The notes under the pieces were generated by a model that ran no database searches, was not told the origin of the DNA, and saw nothing but the letters and a program-made list of their open reading frames with translations. From positions 1-22,114 of the forward strand of contig PTLK01000009.1 of the NCBI GenBank assembly GCA_002938075.1: a stretch of DNA of 22,114 nucleotides, read 5' to 3'. The stretch is from Alphaproteobacteria bacterium MarineAlpha3_Bin3 (lineage in GTDB: Bacteria > Pseudomonadota > Alphaproteobacteria > Rhodospirillales > Casp-alpha2). A program made the position numbers and the translations under genes. Below are positions 7,579 to 14,814 of the stretch, piece by piece (position 1 is the stretch's first letter; the number at the start of each line of letters is the position of its first letter).

Positions 7579-8181
7579 ATGGACGCGGACGAAAAACAAA
7601 GCGAAACCTACCCCCTGCGCCGGCGCCGCGTCGCCCAGGCGCTGCTCCAAGACCGCCGCGGTTTGCTGGTCGTCGCCGGGCTGGGGTCGTGCGCCTGGGA
7701 CATCACGGCGGCTGGCGACGATCCTTTGAACTTTCCCCTCTGGGGGGCCATGGGGGGCGCCTCCGCCATCGGCCTCGGCCTTGCCCTGGCTCGGCCCGAG
7801 AGCCGGGTCCTGGTGATCACCGGCGACGGCGAAATGCTAATGGGGCTGGGCAGCCTCGCCACCATTGCTATCCAGGCGCCGCCGAACCTCGCAATCGTCG
7901 TCTTCGACAACGAACGCTACGGCGAAACCGGCATGCAGCCAACCCACACCGCCTTTGGCGCCGACCTGCCCGGCGTCGCCAAGGCGTCGGGGTTCCCGGT
8001 CACCGGCCAAGTCGACGACCAGGGCGGGCTGGACGCGGCCCTGCCGGTGATCCTGAAAGCCCCGGGTCCGGTCTTCTTCAACATCAAGGTGCGGGCCGAG
8101 GACCTGGACTTCGTGCTACCGCCGAAGGAAGGGGTTATTCTTAAACAACGCTTCCGCCAGGCTCTGTTGGGCGAAACGTAG
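7579..8181 (+). CDS. Thiamine-diphosphate 2-oxoacid decarboxylase, beta (PP-domain) subunit, ComE-like
   Basis: The 200-residue protein is the diphosphate-binding half of a split ThDP enzyme. WGAMGGASAIGLGLALARP (55-73) is the family's core helix, GDGEMLMGLG (82-91) is the metal-diphosphate motif, and FDNERYGETG (109-118) ends the motif with Asn111. Together with the alpha subunit it should form a tetrameric cytoplasmic decarboxylase, with the active site shared between subunits. The length matches ComE-type subunits. The ATG follows AGGA by eight bases. The next gene, an aldehyde dehydrogenase, starts 10 bases after its stop, which fits disposal of an aldehyde product. An acetolactate-synthase-like condensing role is less likely because the middle FAD/structural domain is missing. 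Confidence 0.84.
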   Translation: MDADEKQSETYPLRRRRVAQALLQDRRGLLVVAGLGSCAWDITAAGDDPLNFPLWGAMGGASAIGLGLALARPESRVLVITGDGEMLMGLGSLATIAIQAPPNLAIVVFDNERYGETGMQPTHTAFGADLPGVAKASGFPVTGQVDDQGGLDAALPVILKAPGPVFFNIKVRAEDLDFVLPPKEGVILKQRFRQALLGET

Positions 8182-8191
8182 GGAGGACGAC

Positions 8192-9679
8192 ATGGCCAAA
8201 CTCGAAAAATACCAGATGTACATCGGCGGCGAATGGACCGACCCGGCGTCCGGCGAATGGTTCGAAAGCATCAACCCCTTTACCGGCAAGCCTTGGGCGC
8301 TGTTCGCCCGCGGCAACGCCGAAGACGCCGGGCGCGCCGTCGCGGCGGCGAAAAAAGCGCTCAATTCGCCGCAATGGCGGGATTTAACGGCGACCGGGCG
8401 CGGCCACTTGCTACGCCGCCTCGGCGACCTGATCGCCGAAAACGCAGACCGCCTGGCCGAGATCGAGGTCAAGGATAACGGCAAGCTGATCGCCGAAATG
8501 AGCATGCAGCTCAAATACGTGCCGCAGTGGTACTATTACTTCGCTGGCCTCGCCGACAAGATCGAGGGCGCGGTGCTGCCCATCGACAAACCCGACCACT
8601 TCGCCTACACGGTGCACGAGCCCCTGGGCGTCATCGTCGCCATCGTACCGTGGAACTCGCCGTTGCTGCTGACGGCGTGGAAGCTGGCGCCGGCGCTGGC
8701 GGCGGGCAATACAGTGGTGTTGAAACCGAGCGAGTTCACCCCCGCCTCGGCCCTCGAATTCGTCAAGCTGGTCGAGGAAGCGGGCTTTCCCAAGGGCGTC
8801 GTCAACGTGGTCACCGGCTTCGGGCCCGAGGCCGGCGAACCGCTGGTGATCCACGACGACGTCGCCAAGATCGCCTTTACCGGCGGCATCCAATCGGGCA
8901 CCCATGTTTACGAGAAGGCGGCCGCCGGGCTGAAGAAAGTAAGCCTGGAGTTGGGCGGCAAGTCGCCCAATATCGTTTTCGACGACGCCGACCTGGATAA
9001 CGCCGTCAAGGGCGCCATTTCCGGCATCTTCGCCGCCACCGGCCAGACCTGCATCGCCGGCTCGCGGTTATTGGTGCAGAACAAGATCCACAACGAATTC
9101 GTCGACAAGCTGGTGGCATTCGCCAAGACCGCCGAAATGGGCGATCCCATGTCCTTGGACACCCAGATCGGCCCGGTGACTACCATGCCTCAATTTGAGA
9201 AAATCCTCGGCTACCTGGATGTGGCCAAGGACGAAGGGGCCGAATGCGTGCTCGGCGGCGCCAGGGCCGAACGGCCCGAATGCGGCGACGGCTGGTTCGT
9301 TGAGCCGACGATCTTTACCGGCGTCAGGAACGACATGCGCATCGCCCAGGAAGAAGTCTTCGGCCCGGTGCTGTCGGTGATCCCGTTCAAGGATGACGAC
9401 GAGGCGGTGGAAATCGCCAACGACGTGGTCTACGGGCTGGCGGCCGGCGTGTGGACGTCGTCCATCAACCGCGCCCTCGAAATTCCAAAACGGTTGCAGG
9501 CGGGAACGGTCTGGGTCAACACCTACCGCGCCGTCAGCTTCATGGCCCCCTTCGGCGGCTACAAGCGCTCCGGCCTGGGGCGCGAAAGCGGCCAGCAAGC
9601 GATTAAGGAATACATGCAGACCAAGACCGTCTGGGTGTCGACGGCGTCCGAGATGCCGAACCCGTTTGTCATGCGCTGA
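8192..9679 (+). CDS. NAD(P)+-dependent aldehyde dehydrogenase
   Basis: The 495-residue protein is a complete ALDH-superfamily enzyme that oxidises an aldehyde to the free acid. Catalytic features are all present: PWNSP with Asn155, KPSE with Lys178 for cofactor binding, LELGGKSPN with general base Glu253, and GQTCIAGSR with nucleophile Cys287. It resembles the betaine/phenylacetaldehyde/vanillin dehydrogenase side of the family rather than the CoA-acylating one. Placed between a 2-oxoacid decarboxylase and an acyl-CoA synthetase, it most likely oxidises the decarboxylation product before CoA activation. A strong GGAGGA site at 8182-8187 precedes the ATG. Confidence 0.93.
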   Translation: MAKLEKYQMYIGGEWTDPASGEWFESINPFTGKPWALFARGNAEDAGRAVAAAKKALNSPQWRDLTATGRGHLLRRLGDLIAENADRLAEIEVKDNGKLIAEMSMQLKYVPQWYYYFAGLADKIEGAVLPIDKPDHFAYTVHEPLGVIVAIVPWNSPLLLTAWKLAPALAAGNTVVLKPSEFTPASALEFVKLVEEAGFPKGVVNVVTGFGPEAGEPLVIHDDVAKIAFTGGIQSGTHVYEKAAAGLKKVSLELGGKSPNIVFDDADLDNAVKGAISGIFAATGQTCIAGSRLLVQNKIHNEFVDKLVAFAKTAEMGDPMSLDTQIGPVTTMPQFEKILGYLDVAKDEGAECVLGGARAERPECGDGWFVEPTIFTGVRNDMRIAQEEVFGPVLSVIPFKDDDEAVEIANDVVYGLAAGVWTSSINRALEIPKRLQAGTVWVNTYRAVSFMAPFGGYKRSGLGRESGQQAIKEYMQTKTVWVSTASEMPNPFVMR

Positions 9680-9687
9680 GGTGTTGA

Positions 9688-11337
9688 ATGGGCGAGGGGG
9701 GCAAAAACATCTTCGAAACCGGCCTGGAGGCAAATGCGGCTAATTTCCAGCCGCAAACGCCGCTGTCGTTCCTCGATTGGGCGGCAAACGTCTACGCGGA
9801 AAAGACCGCCGTCGTCCACGGTGAAGGGAAATTCACCTACCGGGAATTCGCCGGACGCTGCCGCCGGCTGGCCTCGGCCCTGAACAAGCGCGGCATCGGC
9901 GATGGCGACACGGTATCGGTGATGGCGCCCAATTCGCCGCCGATGCTGGAGGCCCACTACGGCGTGCCGATGTCGGGCGCGGTGCTGAACGCGCTCAACT
10001 TCCGCCTCGACGCGGCGGACATCGCCTTCATCCTCGGCCACGCCGAAGCCAAGGCGCTAATTACGGACAGGGAGTTCTCGCCGGTGATCAAGGAGGCGCT
10101 TAAGCAACGCGATTCCCCGATTACCATCATCGACATCGACGACCCGCTGGCGGAAGGTGGGGAATTGCTCGGCGAGACCGATTACGAGGCGTTGCTGGCC
10201 GAAGGCGATGCGGACTTCCAATGGACCCCGCCCGACGACGAATGGCGGGCGATCAGCCTAAATTACACGTCGGGAACCACCGGCAACCACAAGGGCGTCG
10301 TTTATCACCACCGCGGCGCCTTCCTCAACGCGCTCGGCAACGCCCTGGTGTTCGGGCTCAACGCCGACTCGGTCTACCTGTGGACGCTGCCGATGTTCCA
10401 TTGCAACGGCTGGTGCTACACCTGGGGCGTGACGGCGGTCGGCGGTACCCACGTCTGCCTGCGCCGCATCGACCCGGCGCCGATCTTCCAATTGATCGGC
10501 GAGCACGCCGTCACCCACATGTGCGGGGCGCCGATCGTCCTCAACATGCTGGTCCACGCACCCGACGACATGAAAGCGGCCCTCGGGCGCACCGTCGAGG
10601 TGGCAACCGGCGGCGCCGCGCCGCCGAGCGCCGTCATCGCGGCGATGGAGAAAATGGGCTTCAACGTCACCCATCTCTACGGGCTGACGGAAAGCTTCGG
10701 GCCGTCCACCTATTGCGCGCCCAAGGAAGCCTGGGCCGATATGGACCCGCAAGACAAGGCCCGGGAAATGGCCCGCCAGGGGGTGCGCTATCCAACATTG
10801 TTCGAGCAGAGGGTGCTCGACCCGGAAACCATGGCCCCGGTGCCCGCCGACGGCGAAACCATTGGCGAGCTGATGCTGCGCGGCAACACGGTGATGAAGG
10901 GCTACCTCAAGAACGAAGAGACCACGGCCGAAGCCTTCGCCGGCGGCTGGTTCCATACCGGCGATTTGGGCGTCGTCCACCCGGATGGTTATGTGGAGAT
11001 CAAGGACCGGTCCAAGGATATTATCTTATCCGGCGGCGAGAACATTTCGTCGCTGGAGGTCGAAGAGGCACTTTACCGGCACCCGAAGGTGATGGAGGCC
11101 GCTGTCGTCGCCAAGCTCGACGACAAATGGGGCGAGACCCCTTGCGCCTTCGTGACCTTGACGCCGGACGCCGAAAATGTCTCGGCGGAAGATATTATCC
11201 AGTGGTGCCGTGATAATCTGGCCCATTTCAAGGCGCCGAGGGAAGTCGTCTTCGGGCCGCTGCCGAAGACCTCGACCGGCAAGATTCAGAAATTCATCCT
11301 GCGCGAGCAGGCCAAGGAATTGCCAAAAAACTCATAA
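9688..11337 (+). CDS. Acyl-CoA synthetase (AMP-forming), LvaE-like position
   Basis: The 549-residue ANL-superfamily ligase activates a carboxylic acid with ATP and CoA. Visible motifs are TSGTTGNHKG (194-203), YGLTES (331-336), the TGDL segment near 424, KDRSKDIILSGGENIS (439-454) and the catalytic lysine in TSTGKIQK (Lys532). The N-terminal layout (TPLSFLDWAANVYAEKTAVV) is that of the medium-chain/methylthiopropionate-type ligases. It starts eight bases after the aldehyde dehydrogenase and is followed by SDR, ACAD, APH-kinase and DUF6285 genes, the same protein families as in the levulinate (lva) operon, where LvaE is the ligase. Acid preference cannot be read from sequence. Confidence 0.92.
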   Translation: MGEGGKNIFETGLEANAANFQPQTPLSFLDWAANVYAEKTAVVHGEGKFTYREFAGRCRRLASALNKRGIGDGDTVSVMAPNSPPMLEAHYGVPMSGAVLNALNFRLDAADIAFILGHAEAKALITDREFSPVIKEALKQRDSPITIIDIDDPLAEGGELLGETDYEALLAEGDADFQWTPPDDEWRAISLNYTSGTTGNHKGVVYHHRGAFLNALGNALVFGLNADSVYLWTLPMFHCNGWCYTWGVTAVGGTHVCLRRIDPAPIFQLIGEHAVTHMCGAPIVLNMLVHAPDDMKAALGRTVEVATGGAAPPSAVIAAMEKMGFNVTHLYGLTESFGPSTYCAPKEAWADMDPQDKAREMARQGVRYPTLFEQRVLDPETMAPVPADGETIGELMLRGNTVMKGYLKNEETTAEAFAGGWFHTGDLGVVHPDGYVEIKDRSKDIILSGGENISSLEVEEALYRHPKVMEAAVVAKLDDKWGETPCAFVTLTPDAENVSAEDIIQWCRDNLAHFKAPREVVFGPLPKTSTGKIQKFILREQAKELPKNS

Positions 11338-11346
11338 GGTACCGCC

Positions 11347-12126
11347 ATGACCCCTGATTTCAATCTCGACGGCAAAACCGCCCTCGTCACCGGCGCCTCG
11401 GGCGGACTCGGGCGGTATTTCGCCGGCGTCCTGGCCGCCGCTGGGGCCCGCGTCGCCGTTTGCGCTAGGCGTTTGGACAAGGTGATGGAAACCGTGGCCG
11501 GGATCGAGGCCCTATCCGGATCAGGGGGCGGCAAGGCCATCGGCGTCGAAATGGACGTCACCGACGCCGCCAGCGTCGCCCAGGCGTTCGAGGCCATCGA
11601 GGAACAGGCCGGCACGGTGACGGTGGTCGTCAACAACGCAGGCGTCGCCGGCGGCAAGGCGGCGCTGGAATTGACGGAGGACGACTGGGATCGGATTCTG
11701 GACACCAACCTGAAGGGCGCTTGGACCGTGGCCCAGGAGGCGGCGAAGCGCATGGCGGCGGCGGAAACCGGCGGCGTTATCGTCAACATCGCCTCGGTGC
11801 TTGGCCTTCGCGTCGGCAAGGGGGTGCTGCCCTACGCCGTTTCCAAGGCCGGGCTGGTGCAGATGACCAAGGCGTTGGCGCTGGAGTTGGCACCGCAAAA
11901 CATCCGCGTCAATGCGCTGGCGCCCGGGTTCGTGGAAACCGACCTCAACCGGGAATACCTGGCCAGCGAGCACGGGCAAAAGCAGCTCAAGCGCATTCCC
12001 TTCCGCCGCCCCGGCACCATGGAGGAACTTTCCGGGCCCTTGTTGCTGCTGTGCTCCGACGCGTCCGCCTACATGACCGGCGCCATCCTCGCCGTCGACG
12101 GCGGCCATCTGGTAAGCTCGCTTTAG
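11347..12126 (+). CDS. Short-chain dehydrogenase/reductase, LvaD-like position
   Basis: The 259-residue protein is a classical SDR of the FabG-like type. It has TGASGGLG (15-22) for NAD(P) binding, NNAG (96-99), and the catalytic Ser150, Tyr163 and Lys167 in the YAVSK context. The C-terminal GAILAVDGGH closes the fold. It should interconvert a ketone and an alcohol on an acyl-CoA. In the levulinate pathway the equivalent enzyme, LvaD, reduces the 4-oxoacyl-CoA to 4-hydroxyacyl-CoA, and the neighbours here point to the same job. A 3-hydroxyacyl-CoA dehydrogenase role is the main alternative. It lies 9 bases from the ligase and 10 from the ACAD gene. Confidence 0.9.
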   Translation: MTPDFNLDGKTALVTGASGGLGRYFAGVLAAAGARVAVCARRLDKVMETVAGIEALSGSGGGKAIGVEMDVTDAASVAQAFEAIEEQAGTVTVVVNNAGVAGGKAALELTEDDWDRILDTNLKGAWTVAQEAAKRMAAAETGGVIVNIASVLGLRVGKGVLPYAVSKAGLVQMTKALALELAPQNIRVNALAPGFVETDLNREYLASEHGQKQLKRIPFRRPGTMEELSGPLLLLCSDASAYMTGAILAVDGGHLVSSL

Positions 12127-12136
12127 GAACGCACCC

Positions 12137-13336
12137 ATGGACTTCACCCTTTTGCCCGCGACCGAGGACATCCGAAAGCGCATTCGCGCCTTCGTCGAGC
12201 ACCATCTATTGGCGCTCGAAGCCGATCCTGAGTCCTTCGACGAGCACCAGAACATCAACCAGGACCTGCTTGGAAAAATGCGCGAAAAGGCCAAATCGGA
12301 GGGCCTGTGGGCGCTCGCCATGCCCACCGAAAGAGGCGGGCAGGGGCTGGACACCGTGTCCATGGCCGTGTGCTACGAGGAAATGAACCGCTCCATCTTC
12401 GGCCCCGTGGTCTTCAATGCCGCCGCCCCGGACGACGGCAACATGATCGTCTTAAACAAGGTCGGCACCGAGGCGCAAAAGGACAAATGGTTGCAGCCGA
12501 TCATCGACGGCACCGTGCGCTCGTCCATCGTCATGACCGAGCCCCATCCCGGCGCTGGCTCCGACCCGGCCGGGATGATGAAGACGACGGCGACGAAGAA
12601 AGACGATTCGTGGATCATCCATGGTCACAAGTGGTTCATCACCGGGGCCGGGGCGGCACAGCACTTCCTCCTCGTGGCGCGGACCAGCGACGATCCGAGG
12701 AAGGGCCTGACGGCGTTCATGTTCGACCGCGACCAGCCGGGGTGGGGGATCGTTCGCCGCATCCCGATCATGGGGCCGGAGGAACACGGCGGCCATTGCG
12801 AGTTGATGTTCACGGACCTCGAAATCCCCGACGAGAATCGGCTTTTAGAAGTCGGCGACGGGCTCAAGGTGGTGCAGATCCGCCTTGGCACGGCGCGGCT
12901 GACCCATTGCATGCGCTGGCTCGGCATGGCCAAGCGGGCGCTGGAGATCGCCGGTGAATATGTGTCCGAACGCGAAGCCTTCGGCCACAAGCTGATCGAG
13001 CGCGAAAGTGTGCAGATGAAGCTGGGACAGGCGACCATGGCCATCCACACCGGGCGGCTGCTGGTCATGAACGCGGCCTGGAAGCTGGACCAGGGCGACT
13101 TCGCCCGCAAGGAAGTGTCCATGGCCAAGGTCGCCGTCGCCGACACCCTGCACCTGGCCGTCGACACGGCGATCCAGCTTTGCGGCGCCAAGGGCTATTC
13201 CAAGGACACGTTGCTGGAATGGATGTACCGCTATGCCCGCCAGGCGCGGCTGGTGGACGGCGCCTCCGAGGTCCACGAAATGGTGCTGGCGCGGTTCTTC
13301 CGGGACGAAGGGCTGGACTTCTGGCAATGGGGGTGA
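12137..13336 (+). CDS. Acyl-CoA dehydrogenase of the ACAD10/ACAD11 (LvaC) type
   Basis: The 399-residue FAD enzyme has MTEPHPGAGSDP (133-144) for flavin contact and the C-terminal YRYARQARLVDGASEVHE (364-381). Most acyl-CoA dehydrogenases carry a catalytic Glu in a YEGT-like motif at this point; here the aligned residue is Asp374 (VDGA). As I know the family, an Asp-Gly at this place marks the ACAD10/11 group, in which human proteins fuse an APH-type kinase to this domain and act on 4-phosphorylated acyl-CoAs. The bacterial LvaC of levulinate catabolism is related. The kinase gene follows directly with overlapping ends, which supports this assignment. Simple chain desaturation is the alternative. 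Confidence 0.88.
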   Translation: MDFTLLPATEDIRKRIRAFVEHHLLALEADPESFDEHQNINQDLLGKMREKAKSEGLWALAMPTERGGQGLDTVSMAVCYEEMNRSIFGPVVFNAAAPDDGNMIVLNKVGTEAQKDKWLQPIIDGTVRSSIVMTEPHPGAGSDPAGMMKTTATKKDDSWIIHGHKWFITGAGAAQHFLLVARTSDDPRKGLTAFMFDRDQPGWGIVRRIPIMGPEEHGGHCELMFTDLEIPDENRLLEVGDGLKVVQIRLGTARLTHCMRWLGMAKRALEIAGEYVSEREAFGHKLIERESVQMKLGQATMAIHTGRLLVMNAAWKLDQGDFARKEVSMAKVAVADTLHLAVDTAIQLCGAKGYSKDTLLEWMYRYARQARLVDGASEVHEMVLARFFRDEGLDFWQWG

Positions 13337-14358
13337 ATAAGGACGCCCGGGACCGGCTCCGGGACTTCCTGACCAAGGCCGCCGAAAGCGCGGTCACGAT
13401 CACCGATTTCAGGCGCCTACCCGGCGGCGCCGTTCAGGAAAACTGGCTTCTCGACATCACTGTCGCCGGCGGTGACTGGCCCGGAAAGCATAATTTAGTA
13501 CTCCGCCGGGATGCGGCGACCCCGGTCGCCGCCAGTCATGGCCGGTTGCAGGAATTCCAAATTCTCAAACTGGCCCACAAGACCGGCGTCACGGTGCCGA
13601 CGCCGTGCCTGATGGGCGAGGACCCGGCCGTCATTGGCGGGCCTTTTTTCATCATGCACCGCCTCACCGGCGAGGCAGCCGGACACCGGCTGGTCAAGCG
13701 GCCCCCGGACGACGCACTGGTCGGGGCCTTAGGCGCGGAACTGGCGAAAATTCACGCCATCCGTCCAGAGGGCAAGGCGCTTTCGTTCCTGGATAGGCCC
13801 CAGGATTCTCCGGCGCTCGATGCCGTCGCCCGCTACCGGCATTGGCTCGACGATCTCGGCGCCGCCTGCCCGGCGCTTGAATGGGGACTCCGGTGGCTGG
13901 AGCTGAAGGCGCCGGAAAAGGCTCCCGAAAAGGCCGACGTCGTGTTTTGCCACCGGGATTTCAGGACCGGCAACTACATGGTCGACGGGAGCCGAATGAC
14001 CGGAATCCTGGATTGGGAGTTCGCCGGTTGGGGCGAGCCGGAAGAAGACCTCGCCTGGTTCTGCGCCCGTTGCTGGCGGTTCGGGGCCGATGAGCGCGAA
14101 GCCGGCGGCATCGCCGACCGGAAACCTTTCTACGACGCCTATGAGCAGGCCTCGGGGCGGACAATCGATCCCGCCCGCATCGCCTTTTGGGAGGTCATGG
14201 CCCACGTGCGCTGGGCCGTCATCGCCTGCCAACAGGCCGCCCGCCACGTTTGCGGCGGCGAGGAATCCCTGGAGTTGGCGTTGACCGCCCACGTGGTGCC
14301 GGAACTGGAGCTGGAAGTCCTGCGCCTGACCGGGGCAGGGGAAGGGGAGGCGGCCTGA
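13327..14358 (+). CDS. APH-fold phosphotransferase, LvaA-like (probable 4-hydroxyacyl-CoA kinase)
   Basis: The 343-residue protein is an aminoglycoside-phosphotransferase-fold kinase. It has a glycine-rich LPGGAVQENW (31-40), the catalytic loop CHRDFRTGNYM (208-218) with Asp211 and Asn216, and the metal-binding ILDWE (227-231) with Asp229. Antibiotic resistance is unlikely: the gene overlaps an ACAD gene and is followed by a DUF6285 gene, the arrangement of lvaA-lvaB, whose products phosphorylate the 4-hydroxyl of 4-hydroxyvaleryl-CoA. The ATG at 13327 overlaps the ACAD stop by 10 bases; a GTG at 13333 with a GTGA overlap is an equally possible start. Longer upstream extension reads only shadow of the ACAD gene and is rejected. 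Confidence 0.86.
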   Translation: MGVNKDARDRLRDFLTKAAESAVTITDFRRLPGGAVQENWLLDITVAGGDWPGKHNLVLRRDAATPVAASHGRLQEFQILKLAHKTGVTVPTPCLMGEDPAVIGGPFFIMHRLTGEAAGHRLVKRPPDDALVGALGAELAKIHAIRPEGKALSFLDRPQDSPALDAVARYRHWLDDLGAACPALEWGLRWLELKAPEKAPEKADVVFCHRDFRTGNYMVDGSRMTGILDWEFAGWGEPEEDLAWFCARCWRFGADEREAGGIADRKPFYDAYEQASGRTIDPARIAFWEVMAHVRWAVIACQQAARHVCGGEESLELALTAHVVPELELEVLRLTGAGEGEAA

Positions 14359-14732
14359 TGCGCGACCGTCCCACTGGCGAGGAACTGCTAGCCCTGGTCG
14401 AACGGATCGAGGGCGGCGACGGTTCCATCATCCTGCCAGACGATGAGCGCTACAAGGAACTGATGATCGCCGGCGCCCGCGCCATCGCCGAGCGCCAGCG
14501 GGACATCGGCGACGGGCCGGAAAAACGGGAATTGCGGGAGCTCACCCGGATTCTGGGCGCCGAAGTCCCGCTCGCCGACCTCAACAAGACCCTGGCGGCG
14601 GCGATCCGGGCCGGCGATCATGGTCCGGGGACGGCGGATTCCGCCGCCGTGGGCCGGCACTTGTGGCAGACGGCGCTGGAAAGGGTGCGCGAAAGCAGCC
14701 CCAAGGTCCTCGGCCCCCTGGGACTGGAATAG
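14358..14732 (+). CDS. Small DUF6285-type protein, LvaB-like kinase partner
   Basis: The 124-residue protein begins MRDRPTGEELLALVERIE, the characteristic opening of the DUF6285 family as I recall it, and is otherwise mainly charged alpha-helix with no membrane or signal segment. LvaB of Pseudomonas putida belongs to this group and is required together with LvaA for phosphorylation of 4-hydroxyacyl-CoA. The start codon overlaps the kinase stop as TGATG at 14356-14360, after a GGGGAGG purine run (14344-14350), so the two proteins are probably made in equal amounts and form a complex. No catalytic motif is visible. The family assignment rests on recognition of the N-terminus plus context. Confidence 0.78.
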   Translation: MRDRPTGEELLALVERIEGGDGSIILPDDERYKELMIAGARAIAERQRDIGDGPEKRELRELTRILGAEVPLADLNKTLAAAIRAGDHGPGTADSAAVGRHLWQTALERVRESSPKVLGPLGLE

Positions 14733-14765
14733 GGCCTGAAATTAGGGCTGAAATAGGGGGGGCTG
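14730..14765 (+). repeat. Three imperfect tandem repeats after the LvaB-like stop
   Basis: The units TAGGGCCTGAAAT (14730-14742), TAGGGCTGAAA (14743-14753) and TAGGGGGGGCTG (14754-14765) follow one another without gap. The first begins with the stop codon itself. They probably arose by slippage; no function is evident. Confidence 0.5.
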
Positions 14766-14788
14766 TCGGTTTTTTTCGGGCCGGGGTG

Positions 14789-14794
14789 TATAAT
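14789..14794 (+). promoter_or_regulatory. Possible -10 box for the mmgE/prpD-like gene
   Basis: A perfect TATAAT lies 20 bases before the ATG at 14815 in otherwise GC-rich sequence. Transcription from it would start near 14801 and leave a leader of only about 14 bases, just including AAAGGA at 14802-14807. No good -35 is seen at 16-18 bases, so this is tentative. Confidence 0.3.
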
Positions 14795-14814
14795 CGGGGC
14801 GAAAGGACGACACC

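Noticed and set aside
6322..7650. Minus-strand open frame of 442 codons across tctA and the ThDP alpha subunit
   Set aside because: It is rich in His, Gln and Gly with no fold signal and lies opposite certain genes.
7042..8181. Naming the ThDP pair sulfopyruvate or phosphonopyruvate decarboxylase
   Set aside because: Only the family resemblance supports it; no sulfonate or phosphonate genes are nearby, so a general 2-oxoacid decarboxylase call is safer.
13327..14358. Aminoglycoside resistance gene
   Set aside because: The APH fold is shared by many metabolic kinases. The overlap with an ACAD gene and the following DUF6285 gene fit LvaA, not antibiotic resistance.
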